Below are positions 1 to 6,034 of a stretch of 6,034 bases of DNA, in pieces. The stretch is from Candidatus Dormiibacterota bacterium. GTDB taxonomy: Bacteria > Chloroflexota > Dormibacteria > Aeolococcales > Aeolococcaceae. How positions within the stretch are numbered: position 1 is the first letter of the stretch; each line of letters begins with the position of its first letter. Under the pieces are notes generated by a model. That model did not search any database. It was not told the DNA's origin and worked only from the letters and a program-made list of their open reading frames with translations. Position numbers and translations under genes: made by a program. The stretch lies in the NCBI GenBank assembly GCA_003136295.1, contig PLDZ01000095.1, positions 1 to 6,034 of the forward strand. The letters run 5' to 3'.

Positions 1-905
1 TGTTCTGGTTCTACTCGCATCCCGCCGTGTACATCATGATCCTGCCCGCGTTCGGGATCATCAGCGAGATCATCCCGGTGTTCAGCCGCAAGCCGATCTT
101 CGGCTACAAGGCGATGGCGGCATCCATCGCTGCGATCGCCGTGCTCGGATTCATCGTGTTCGTGCATCACATGTTCGTCACCGGTCTGCCGCTGGTGGTG
201 CAGACGTTCTTCGCCTTCACGACCTTCGTCATCGGCGTGCCCACGGGGGTGAAGATCTTCAGTTGGCTTGCGACGATGTGGGGAGGGAGCATCAAGTACG
301 ACACGCCGATGCTCTTCGCCTGCGGCTTCTTGCTGATGTTCCTCATCGGGGGCATCGACGGCGTGTACCTGGGCAGCCTGGCGGTCGACCGGCTGGTGCA
401 CGGCACGTACTGGGTGGTCGCGCATATCCACTACGTGCTCTTCGGTGGCAGCGTCTTCGGCGTGTTCGCAGCCTTCTATTACTGGTTCCCCAAGGTCACC
501 GGGCGTTTCCTCAACGAGAAGCTCGGCAAGCTGCATTTCTGGTTGATGTTCATCGGTATGAACCTGACCTTCCTGCCGATGCACGCCCTCGGTCTGCTCG
601 GAATGCCGAGGCGGATCGCGACCTATCTCGACAATCGTGGCTGGGGCGACATCAACTCATTGATCACCTTCGGCGCGTTCGTCATCGCCATCTCGATCAC
701 CGTCTTCATGATCAATTTCGTGATCAGCATGCGCGCTCCCAAGACGGCACCCGATGATCCATGGGAGGGCAACACCCTCGAGTGGGCGACAACGTCGCCG
801 CCGCCGGCATGGAACTTCGACGATGAGCAGGAGGTGCTCAGCCTGAGGCCGGTTCGCGACCGGCGACTCGCGCGCAAGAAGGCGTCCGCGGGAGCACCCG
901 CGTAA
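1..905 (+). CDS. ctaD: Cytochrome c oxidase subunit I, A2-type (3' part, 5' end outside window)
   Basis: Catalytic subunit of an aa3/caa3-type heme-copper oxidase, an inner-membrane enzyme reducing O2 to water and pumping protons. The frame is open from base 3 to the TAA at 903-905, giving 300 residues, about the C-terminal half of a usual 540-600 aa protein. Visible landmarks: YSHPAVY at 12-32 (CuB His and the Tyr that crosslinks to it; the A1 Glu is absent, as in A2 oxidases); the CuB His pair in VFVHHMF (165-170); K-channel PTGVK with Thr at 243-245 and Lys at 252-254; heme a3 and heme a ligands in VVAHIHY (His at 423-425 and 429-431); the Arg pair of GMPRR (609-614) that contacts heme propionates. 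The C-terminal tail (DPWEGNTLEWATTSPPP, then a basic end) is typical of bacterial subunit I. Asp next to the Mg-site His is replaced by Gly (HGTYW, 399-404). ctaA follows after 13 nt. Confidence 0.97.
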   Translation, partial: FWFYSHPAVYIMILPAFGIISEIIPVFSRKPIFGYKAMAASIAAIAVLGFIVFVHHMFVTGLPLVVQTFFAFTTFVIGVPTGVKIFSWLATMWGGSIKYDTPMLFACGFLLMFLIGGIDGVYLGSLAVDRLVHGTYWVVAHIHYVLFGGSVFGVFAAFYYWFPKVTGRFLNEKLGKLHFWLMFIGMNLTFLPMHALGLLGMPRRIATYLDNRGWGDINSLITFGAFVIAISITVFMINFVISMRAPKTAPDDPWEGNTLEWATTSPPPAWNFDDEQEVLSLRPVRDRRLARKKASAGAPA

Positions 906-918
906 CCCTCGTGGCAGC

Positions 919-1908
919 GTGATCCCCGCGCGGCCGTCGGTCGGGTTCCGCCGCCTCGCGGTGTGGACTGCGGTGCTCACCTACCTGCTGATCGTGTGGG
1001 GCGGCATCGTGCGCGTCAGCGGCAGCGGCAACGGGTGCGGGACCTCCGACCAGTGGCCGCTGTGCCACGGGTCGCTCCTCCCGGCATGGCAGATCAACAC
1101 GCTGATCGAGTTCACGCACCGGTGGATCGCCTCGGTCTGCACGCTGCTCGTGATCGTGCTGACCGTCTCGACATGGATCTGGCACCGGCACCAGCGTCGG
1201 ATCCTGGTCGGGACCAGCATCGCCGCCGGTCTGTTCGTCCTGCAGATCGCGCTCGGAGCACTCGCCGTCGAGTACAACCTTCCCGGCGGCGTCGTGATGA
1301 TCCACCTGGCCAACGCGCTGCTCCTCTTCGCGGTTCTCATCTACGTTGCGGTGATCGCGTGTACGGTTGGCACGCCCGCACGCAGCCCGAGCCTCTCCGC
1401 GGCGCGGCTGCCGTCGTTGAAGGGACCGGTGATCGTCGCCGTCGCGGCGACCTACCTTGTCGCTCTGAGCGGCGCATTCGTTGTCGAGACGGGCTCCGGG
1501 TCAGGCTGCACCAGCTGGCCACTCTGCGGGAGCGGGTTCTCGCTGCCGTCAGGACAGGCGGCGACGATCAATGTCGCTCACCGTCTCGTCGCGCTGATCG
1601 TGGTGCTGCTGCTCGGCGGGCTCATGGCCGTGATCGCGCGCCGCCGCCGCGGCGATCGCTCCGTGCGCACTGGCGTCATGGCGGTCAACCTGCTCCTCGT
1701 CCTGCAGGTTGCCGCCGGCGCGCTGGTCGTGCTCCTCGGCCTTCCGGCGTGGGTGCGCGGTCTGCATATCGCGCTCGCCTCGCTGCTGTGGGGTTCGGTC
1801 GTGGCGGTCGCGGTGTTGAGCATGTTGCCGGTCGACGCAGCGGCGCCTGTACCGGCCACCGAGCGCGGTGACGCTCTCCGGCCGCAGGCGAAGGTGGCGC
1901 CGTTGTGA
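919..1908 (+). CDS. ctaA: Heme A synthase (CtaA/COX15 family)
   Basis: Membrane enzyme that oxidises the C8 methyl of heme O to a formyl group, giving heme A for the oxidase encoded just upstream. The 329 aa protein has about eight membrane spans and the family's internal duplication. The four heme-ligating His are present: H67 (EFTHRW), H129 (MIHLAN), H221 (VAHRLV) and H283 (GLHIAL). E64, three residues before H67, matches the conserved catalytic-loop Glu. Both extracytoplasmic Cys pairs seen in Bacillus-type CtaA are present: C40/C49 (GNGCGTSDQWPLC) and C197/C203 (GSGCTSWPLC). The GTG start at 919 places a short N-terminus before span 1; no good Shine-Dalgarno is visible, so translation may be coupled to ctaD, 13 nt upstream. 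Its TGA overlaps the ctaB start by 4 nt. Confidence 0.97.
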   Translation: MIPARPSVGFRRLAVWTAVLTYLLIVWGGIVRVSGSGNGCGTSDQWPLCHGSLLPAWQINTLIEFTHRWIASVCTLLVIVLTVSTWIWHRHQRRILVGTSIAAGLFVLQIALGALAVEYNLPGGVVMIHLANALLLFAVLIYVAVIACTVGTPARSPSLSAARLPSLKGPVIVAVAATYLVALSGAFVVETGSGSGCTSWPLCGSGFSLPSGQAATINVAHRLVALIVVLLLGGLMAVIARRRRGDRSVRTGVMAVNLLLVLQVAAGALVVLLGLPAWVRGLHIALASLLWGSVVAVAVLSMLPVDAAAPVPATERGDALRPQAKVAPL

Positions 1909-2813
1909 CCGTCGCCGTCAGCCTCGAGGCGCTGCCGCGCCGTCGCATGGCCGACGTCGCCCGCGACTACGTCGCTCTCACCAAACCGAGAGTGATCCTC
2001 CTGCTCGAGGTCACCGCGGTCGCCGCGATGGTGATCGCCGATCGAGGCTGGCCGGGCTGGCGTCTGGTGCTCCTCACCGTCGCCGGCGGCTGGCTTGCAG
2101 CGTCGGGCGCGAACGCCATCAACTGCTGGTTCGATCGCGACATCGACCGGACCATGGGCCGCACCAGGACCCGGCCGCTGCCCTCGGGGCGCATCGAACC
2201 CCATCAGGCGCTCACCTTCGGCGTCACGTTGGGGGCCGCGTCCTTCGCGCTGCTGGCCACAACGGTCAACCTGCTGGCGGCGAGCCTGGCGCTGCTCGCC
2301 CTGCTCTTCTACGTCTTCGTCTACACGATGTGGCTGAAGCGCTCGTCGATGCAGAACATCGTCATCGGCGGCGCCGCCGGCGCGATCCCGCCATTGGTCG
2401 GGTGGGCGGCGGTGACAGGGAGCCTGAACATCACCGCCGTCTTCCTCTTCGCCGTCGTCTTCTACTGGACGCCGCCGCATTTCTGGGCGCTGTCACTGCT
2501 CATCAAGAGCGACTACGCGCGTGCCGGCGTCCCGATGATGCCGGTTGTCCAGGGCGATCGCCAGACCCGCTATCAGATCGTGCTCTACACGATCGTTCTC
2601 TGCCTGGTGACGGTGCTCCCCCTGCTCACCCGATCGTTCGGGGCCGTCTACCTGGGGGGCGCCGCGGTGCTCGACGGGATCCTCCTGGCCGACGCAGTGG
2701 TCGCCGCCCGGCGCCCGACGGCGCGCTCGGCACGCCGGCTCTTCTACCATTCAATGATCTACCTGGCCCTGCTCTTCGCGGTCATGGCGATCGACCGGGT
2801 CACAGGGCTCTGA
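1905..2813 (+). CDS. ctaB: Protoheme IX farnesyltransferase (heme O synthase)
   Basis: UbiA-superfamily membrane prenyltransferase that transfers farnesyl from farnesyl diphosphate to heme B, making heme O for CtaA. Length is 302 aa, normal for the family, with about nine hydrophobic segments. The Mg/diphosphate-binding motif is N73-x3-D77-x3-D81 (NCWFDRDIDRTM), followed by TRTRPLPSG (88-95). Other family blocks are YTMWLKRSSMQN then GAAGAIPPLVGW (140-167) and YWTPPHFWALSL then KSDYARAGVPMMPV (187-214). The GTG start at 1905 overlaps the ctaA stop as GTGA and has AAGGTGG at 1891-1897, 7 nt upstream. An in-frame ATG at 1947 also keeps every conserved motif but lacks this spacing. Co-location with ctaA and ctaD says the oxidase uses heme A. 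Confidence 0.98.
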   Translation: MTVAVSLEALPRRRMADVARDYVALTKPRVILLLEVTAVAAMVIADRGWPGWRLVLLTVAGGWLAASGANAINCWFDRDIDRTMGRTRTRPLPSGRIEPHQALTFGVTLGAASFALLATTVNLLAASLALLALLFYVFVYTMWLKRSSMQNIVIGGAAGAIPPLVGWAAVTGSLNITAVFLFAVVFYWTPPHFWALSLLIKSDYARAGVPMMPVVQGDRQTRYQIVLYTIVLCLVTVLPLLTRSFGAVYLGGAAVLDGILLADAVVAARRPTARSARRLFYHSMIYLALLFAVMAIDRVTGL

Positions 2814-2818
2814 GGAGG
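2813..2818 (+). promoter_or_regulatory. Strong Shine-Dalgarno AGGAGG for the 39-aa ORF
   Basis: AGGAGG is a perfect anti-16S match that begins inside the ctaB TGA stop codon and lies 8 nt before the ATG at 2827. It is the best ribosome-binding site in this operon and is the main reason for calling the short ORF downstream a real gene. Confidence 0.8.
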
Positions 2819-2826
2819 ACGCGCCG

Positions 2827-2946
2827 ATGAACCGAAAGTTCGCCCGCAGGAACATGCGCATGGGCGCCGCGATGTTCATCATGCTGCTCATCCTCATGGG
2901 AGCGGCGTTCGTCTGGGCGGCGATCTTCCTCGCGGTGACCAAATGA
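2827..2946 (+). CDS. Small single-span membrane protein in oxidase operon (39 aa)
   Basis: A 39-codon ORF, ATG at 2827 to TGA at 2944-2946, sits exactly between ctaB and the 87-aa membrane protein. It has a basic N-terminus (MNRKFARRNMRM, with K4 and R3, R7, R8, R11) followed by one hydrophobic stretch of about 24 residues (13-37, rich in Met, Ala, Ile, Leu and one Trp). The positive-inside rule predicts N-in, C-out topology with almost no periplasmic domain. Start choice is supported by the perfect Shine-Dalgarno 8 nt upstream. I do not recognise a family. Its size, topology and position suggest an accessory subunit or assembly peptide of the oxidase, which is inference from context. It fills a gap that would otherwise be 143 nt in an operon whose other gaps are 13 nt or less. 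Confidence 0.65.
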   Translation: MNRKFARRNMRMGAAMFIMLLILMGAAFVWAAIFLAVTK

Positions 2947-2956
2947 GCGAGCGCTG

Positions 2957-3220
2957 GTGAGCGACGACGCAATCGCGACCGCGACCCACGACGAGGACGC
3001 CGAGCACGCGACACCGCACCTGCCGCCGCCCAGCTTCGTCCCCATCAACCTCGCACTCGCGCTCGCGATCACGCTGACCGGCTTCCTGACCGACATCCGC
3101 GCGGTCGTCGGGCCGGCGATGTGGGGCATCGGTTTGCTGTACCTCATCGTCACGTGTTTCTTCTGGGCTCGCGGCGCGAGGAAGGAGTACCTGGATCTCC
3201 CGGAGGACGGAGGGCACTGA
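2957..3220 (+). CDS. Two-span membrane protein, cytochrome c oxidase subunit IV-like
   Basis: 87 aa with a His/Asp/Glu-rich cytoplasmic-looking N-terminus (1-22), then HLPPPSFVP, then two hydrophobic spans (about 28-46 and 49-71) joined by a tight turn (TDIRA), and an acidic C-terminal tail ending LDLPEDGGH. The layout of a His-rich lead, a 'LPxPSxxP' entry into span 1 and a short second span ending in an aromatic-Arg pair (FFWARG) resembles small accessory subunits encoded in bacterial aa3/caa3 oxidase operons. It is judged on pattern only, not alignment. The GTG at 2957 is the most sensible start, 10 nt after the preceding stop, though no strong Shine-Dalgarno precedes it. The stop TGA at 3218-3220 probably overlaps the ctaG start. 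It may stabilise the oxidase; alternatively it is an operon-specific membrane protein of unknown role. Confidence 0.8.
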   Translation: MSDDAIATATHDEDAEHATPHLPPPSFVPINLALALAITLTGFLTDIRAVVGPAMWGIGLLYLIVTCFFWARGARKEYLDLPEDGGH

Positions 3221-4062
3221 CGGCACATCTGGGGTTCGGCGACTGGACGTGGGATCCCACCGTCATCTGTGGCCTGGTCGCCGTCGCCGCCGGCTACATG
3301 ATCGCGGTGCGTCGCGGCACGATCGGGCCGGACGACGACGTCACTCCGTGGTTTCGCCATCAGCGCTGGCGGCCGGTGCTCTTCTGCGCCGGCTTGCTGC
3401 TCACGTTCATCGCTCTGGAGTCGCCGATCGACCGTGGCGGCGACGATTACCTCTTCTCGCTCCACATGGTCCAGCACATGGTGCTGATGATGGTGGCGCC
3501 GCCCTTGCTGCTCCTCGGGATCGCGGGCGCCCGGCCGGCGCCGCGACAACGCCACAGCACGTTGCGCAGCGTCTGGTGGGCGGTCACACGTCCCTGGCCG
3601 GCGGTGGTCATCTTCAACGCTGTGCTCCTTCTCTGGCATATCCCATCGCTGTATGACACGACTCTGACCACGGTGCCGGTGCACATCGTCGAGCACCTCA
3701 GCTTCATCGCTGTCGGGATCATCGTCTGGTGGCCGGTGGTCGACCCCATACGCGACCTGCGAACGGTGACAGTGAGCCCGCTCACGAAGATCGCCGCGCT
3801 CGGCCTCGCGGGGATTCCGCCCACGGTTCTGGGCATCGTGTTCGCACTGGCGCCGGCCCCCCTGTACAGCTTCTATGAACACGCGCCCCGCCTCTGGGGA
3901 CTGTCGGCGCTGACGGATCAGCAGTACGGCGGGGTGATCATGCTCGGCGTCGGCAATGTCGTGTACTTCATCGCCATCATCGTCGTGTTCATGCGCCTCT
4001 TCTCGGACCCGGGCCGGGACGAGGAACTTGCCGCGGATCGCATCGCCGAGGCACTCCGGTGA
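3217..4062 (+). CDS. ctaG: Cytochrome c oxidase assembly factor CtaG (Caa3_CtaG family)
   Basis: Polytopic membrane protein of the Bacillus-type CtaG family, needed for making active caa3 oxidase and thought to help copper reach CuB. About seven hydrophobic segments. Family landmarks, numbered from codon 3217: WTWDP (10-14) before span 1, ALESPID (66-72), SLHMVQHMVLMMVAPP with H83 and H87, LWHIPSLYD (139-147), VHIVEHLSF with H156 and H160, IVWWPVVDP (169-177), and TDQQYGG (233-239). The conserved Met/His sites suit copper handling. The start is uncertain. The conserved WxWDP block requires initiation before 3244, but the only in-frame ATG (3121) or GTG (3154) there lie deep inside the previous gene. 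CTG 3217 overlaps that gene's stop as CTGA and has GGAGG at 3202-3206, 10 nt upstream. ATG 3298 would cut span 1. The product is 281 aa from CTG. Confidence 0.94.
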   Translation: MTAHLGFGDWTWDPTVICGLVAVAAGYMIAVRRGTIGPDDDVTPWFRHQRWRPVLFCAGLLLTFIALESPIDRGGDDYLFSLHMVQHMVLMMVAPPLLLLGIAGARPAPRQRHSTLRSVWWAVTRPWPAVVIFNAVLLLWHIPSLYDTTLTTVPVHIVEHLSFIAVGIIVWWPVVDPIRDLRTVTVSPLTKIAALGLAGIPPTVLGIVFALAPAPLYSFYEHAPRLWGLSALTDQQYGGVIMLGVGNVVYFIAIIVVFMRLFSDPGRDEELAADRIAEALR

Positions 4063-4092
4063 GGAGCGAGGCGTATCGACGAACCCATCCTT

Positions 4093-4098
4093 TAAGAT
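4093..4098 (+). promoter_or_regulatory. Possible -10 element before the cupredoxin gene
   Basis: TAAGAT, inside the AT-rich patch TTTAAGAT, matches four of six TATAAT positions in an otherwise GC-rich 45-nt gap. It ends 9 nt before the ATG at 4108, so any transcript from it would be nearly leaderless. This would fit the absence of a clear Shine-Dalgarno before that ATG. No convincing -35 box is visible, and read-through from ctaG is equally possible. Confidence 0.25.
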
Positions 4099-4107
4099 CC
4101 GACTGAG

Positions 4108-4599
4108 ATGCACCTGACTCATCTGCGCACGCTTGCAGCCGGCTTGGGAGTGTGTGTCGCGATCGGAATGTTCGCCTGTGGCAACGGCCCGCCAGGGGGC
4201 GGCTCGAGCTCTCCGACCGCGTGCAATGGCTCCGCCGCAGTGAGCTCCCTCGGGACCGCCACGATGACCATCCAGGCGACCGACAATCTCGTCTTCGTCC
4301 CGGCGTCCTCGAATGCCGCCGTCGGGGATATCGTCGAGTTCAAGAACACCGGCCAGGTGACGCACACGGTCACATTCCTGGACAACAACGACGCATGCCT
4401 GACCGACGGCACGCTCGCACCGGGTGCCACGTGGGAGGTCAAGTTCACCCAGCCCGGCACCTACAACTACCTCTGCACGATTCACGCTCCGAACATGAAG
4501 GGCGTGATCAAGGTCACCGGGTCGGCTGCAGCATCGTCCGCCTCCGCATCGCCCGGAGCGTCTCCGTCTGCGTCTCCAACCTTGGGTCCAGCGGCGTAG
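4108..4599 (+). CDS. Secreted cupredoxin, plastocyanin-like, probable lipoprotein
   Basis: A 163 aa type 1 blue-copper protein. Residues 1-24 form a signal sequence with R7, a hydrophobic core and GMFAC, so C24 may be lipidated; the lipobox is imperfect, with Met at -3. A Gly/Ser/Pro linker follows, and the cupredoxin domain covers about 50-138. The copper ligands are complete: H86 (VTHTV), then C123, H126 and M130 in CTIHAPNM, the C-x2-H-x3-M pattern. The GDIVEFKN and PGTYNYLC strands are typical of plastocyanin-like domains. The tail from 139 on is low-complexity Ala/Ser/Pro, perhaps a flexible or wall-spanning extension. Lying 45 nt after ctaG, it is a plausible extracytoplasmic electron donor to the oxidase, or a copper-binding partner; that role is inferred from context. 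The next gene is convergent. Confidence 0.93.
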   Translation: MHLTHLRTLAAGLGVCVAIGMFACGNGPPGGGSSSPTACNGSAAVSSLGTATMTIQATDNLVFVPASSNAAVGDIVEFKNTGQVTHTVTFLDNNDACLTDGTLAPGATWEVKFTQPGTYNYLCTIHAPNMKGVIKVTGSAAASSASASPGASPSASPTLGPAA

Positions 4600-4629
4600 C
4601 ACCCGCCCTCCGGCGTCGGACCATGCCCA

Positions 4630-5400
4630 TCAGCCGGCACGGGTCCTGAGATGCACGTCGCCGGCGAGGAACCGATGCGTCTGACCTGACGCCTCGACGA
4701 CGAGCGCGCCATCCTCGCCGACATCGACTGCCACGCCGTTGATGACCCCCGCGGGCACGGCAATGCTGACCGGCCCACCCAGTCCGACCGCGCGACGGCG
4801 CCAGTCGCCGAGGATGGCGCCGATCCCACCCCGCTCGAGGGTGGCGATGCGGTCGGCGAAGGCGTCACTCCATCTGACGAGCAGGTTCTCCGCCGCCGGA
4901 GTCTGCTCGACAAGGGTGTGCAGGCTCACCGCCTCAAAGCCGTCCGGAAACCGGTCGACGCGGAGGTTGACGCCGAGACCGAGCGCGATCGCCACTTCAT
5001 CACGGCTCGACTGTCCAGGTTCGACCTCGCAGAGGATCCCGGCGAGCTTGCGGCCATCGACCATGAGGTCATTTGGCCACTTCAGGCGTGCAGTGACGCC
5101 ATGGTCGGCCACCAGCACGTCGACGAGTGCCAGACCGGCGGCGAAGGGGATTCCCGCTGCCACGAAAGGGGAGCGGCGAAGCAGTACTGACGCGAGCAGC
5201 CCCGCACCGGGAGGAGCGATCCATTCGCGTCCCTGACGCCCTCGACCCGAGGTTTGCTCTGCCGCGAGGCAGCAGAATCCCTCGTGCGCACCATCCCGGG
5301 CGGCCTGGAGCACGACATCCTGGGTGCTCCTCGTCCTCGCCACCCGCATGATGCGCAGCGCTGGAAAACGCACTTCTTGACCGGGTCGATGCTGCGACAT
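4630..5400 (-). CDS. birA: Biotin--[acetyl-CoA-carboxylase] ligase, monofunctional BirA
   Basis: Cytoplasmic enzyme that activates biotin with ATP to biotinyl-AMP and attaches it to the carrier-protein lysine of biotin carboxylases. The start ATG at 5400-5398 gives 256 aa beginning MSQHRPGQ; upstream in-frame codons would run into the divergent gene and have no family likeness. Motifs: RSTQD (24-28), the biotinyl-AMP loop SGRGRQGR (51-58) followed by W60, KWPNDL (107-112), KLAGIL with K118 as the conserved active-site Lys, GLGVNL (141-146), and a C-terminal SH3-like domain (about 205-252) ending in LAGDVHLR. There is no N-terminal helix-turn-helix domain, so it is a class I ligase without the E. 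coli BirA repressor function. No Shine-Dalgarno is seen before the ATG. It converges on the cupredoxin gene with 30 nt between stops; no clear terminator hairpin is visible there. Confidence 0.97.
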   Translation of the reverse strand: MSQHRPGQEVRFPALRIMRVARTRSTQDVVLQAARDGAHEGFCCLAAEQTSGRGRQGREWIAPPGAGLLASVLLRRSPFVAAGIPFAAGLALVDVLVADHGVTARLKWPNDLMVDGRKLAGILCEVEPGQSSRDEVAIALGLGVNLRVDRFPDGFEAVSLHTLVEQTPAAENLLVRWSDAFADRIATLERGGIGAILGDWRRRAVGLGGPVSIAVPAGVINGVAVDVGEDGALVVEASGQTHRFLAGDVHLRTRAG

Positions 5401-5412
5401 ACGATGGAAGTT

Positions 5413-5418
5413 ATTACA
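5413..5418 (-). promoter_or_regulatory. Possible -10 element for birA
   Basis: Read on the - strand, TGTAAT matches five of six TATAAT positions and lies within the AT-rich patch TGTAATAAC. It ends 12 nt before the birA ATG, so transcription would start only a few nucleotides before the start codon. This agrees with the lack of a Shine-Dalgarno. No well-spaced -35 box was found. The whole divergent gap is only 46 nt. Confidence 0.4.
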
Positions 5419-5446
5419 GGGATAGAGGTGTGAGGGTGGTGGTCCA

Positions 5447-5755
5447 ATGATCCAGGAGACTTGCGTGGAGATCGGTGAGCTCGAAGCTCGCTGGACCTCC
5501 TTGCGCGAAGCGCGCAATGCGCGCCGCCAGAAGATCCGCTATATCGACGAGCTCATCGACCAGTTCGAGAAGCTCAATCTCGCAGACGAGGTCGAGGTGC
5601 CGTACGAGCTGGTGGGCCGGGCCGTCGCACTGATGAGCAACGACACCCAGCTGGCGGGGCGCTCACCACAGGAGCTGATGATCTCGGAGTGGATGGACGC
5701 GCTGTACGACGTTCAGGACAGTCTGATGTTCACCGCCGAGGACGATTCCGACTGA
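5447..5755 (+). CDS. Hypothetical small acidic helical protein (102 aa)
   Basis: I do not recognise the family. The protein looks soluble, with no signal or membrane segment. Residues 8-45 form a highly charged helix (ELEARW, then REARNARRQK, then IDELIDQFEKL) with heptad-like spacing, so a coiled coil or helical hairpin is likely. Residues 50-95 look like two more helices (YELVGRAVALM and ELMISEWMDALYDVQDSL). The C-terminus is acidic (AEDDSD). Two starts are possible: ATG 5447, or in-frame GTG 5465, which has AGGAG at 5454-5458, 6 nt upstream, and would give 96 aa; the GTG has the better ribosome-binding site. It is divergent from birA with 46 nt between starts, and its end is followed by the tRNA-Arg promoter region. 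Codon use resembles the neighbours. Nothing in context fixes a function. Confidence 0.75.
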   Translation: MIQETCVEIGELEARWTSLREARNARRQKIRYIDELIDQFEKLNLADEVEVPYELVGRAVALMSNDTQLAGRSPQELMISEWMDALYDVQDSLMFTAEDDSD

Positions 5756-5759
5756 GCCG

Positions 5760-5765
5760 TATACT
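5760..5765 (+). promoter_or_regulatory. Likely -10 box for tRNA-Arg
   Basis: TATACT differs from TATAAT at one position and stands 30 nt before the mature tRNA 5' end, just after the stop codon of the preceding ORF. It would start transcription near 5772 and leave a leader of roughly 24 nt for RNase P to remove. A -35 box at the usual spacing (about 5737-5742) is not convincing. Confidence 0.45.
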
Positions 5766-5795
5766 GGCCACGGTTGTCCCGGCGAGCCGCGACGG

Positions 5796-6022
<227 letters not shown>

Positions 6023-6034
6023 ATTGCGGCTCCC

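Noticed and set aside
1578..2480. A 300-codon - strand frame opposite ctaA/ctaB
   Set aside because: Low-complexity Arg/Gly/Asp composition with no motif, fully antisense to two confident genes.
963..2830. Long + strand frames (963-1871 and 1868-2830) overlapping ctaA and ctaB
   Set aside because: Arg-rich out-of-frame shadows of strongly conserved membrane enzymes.
2800..4602. A 600-codon open frame on the - strand
   Set aside because: It lies antisense to the 87-aa gene, ctaG and the cupredoxin, which carry clear family motifs. Its Arg/Asp/His-rich, motif-free translation is the usual GC-driven shadow.
4600..4629. Possible bidirectional terminator between the convergent cupredoxin and birA genes
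   Set aside because: Only a 4-bp CGCC/GGCG stem and no T-tract were found.

Overview
The window is a GC-rich bacterial segment carrying the downstream half of an aerobic terminal-oxidase locus, followed by a housekeeping region. Lineage is inferred, not shown. The oxidase subunit I ends its D-channel with a YSHPAVY motif (the A2 type of heme-copper oxidase) instead of the GHPEVY of A1 enzymes. That argues against a typical actinobacterium or proteobacterium. With the high GC, GTG starts and gene order, an uncultured Chloroflexota/Dormibacterota-like or related Terrabacteria lineage seems most likely (low confidence).

Region 1 (1-4062, all + strand, tightly packed): the 3' half of cytochrome c oxidase subunit I (ctaD), heme A synthase (ctaA), protoheme IX farnesyltransferase (ctaB), an unlisted 39-codon single-membrane-span ORF with a strong Shine-Dalgarno, an 87-aa two-span protein resembling the small subunit IV-type proteins of aa3/caa3 oxidases, and a CtaG-type copper assembly factor. 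Gaps are 13 nt or less, ctaA/ctaB overlap in GTGA, and the small subunit and ctaG probably overlap in CTGA, so this reads as one operon. CtaB farnesylates heme B to heme O, CtaA oxidises heme O to heme A, CtaG helps build the CuB site, and subunit I receives heme a, heme a3 and CuB. No subunit III gene is seen in the window; subunit II, expected upstream, is out of view.

Region 2 (4063-4599): a secreted, probably lipid-anchored cupredoxin with a complete type 1 copper site. It lies 45 nt after ctaG and is a candidate electron carrier or copper protein for the oxidase.

Region 3 (4630-6034): a monofunctional biotin-protein ligase (birA, - strand) convergent with the cupredoxin and divergent from a short acidic helical protein of unknown function. 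Then come tRNA-Arg(CCG) with encoded CCA, and, on the - strand, a small single-span membrane ORF whose 3' end runs antisense through the tRNA. No mobile element, CRISPR array, phage gene or long gene-free stretch is present. The window is mostly ordinary respiratory and housekeeping DNA; the less-described items are the small membrane ORFs and the tRNA-antisense overlap.
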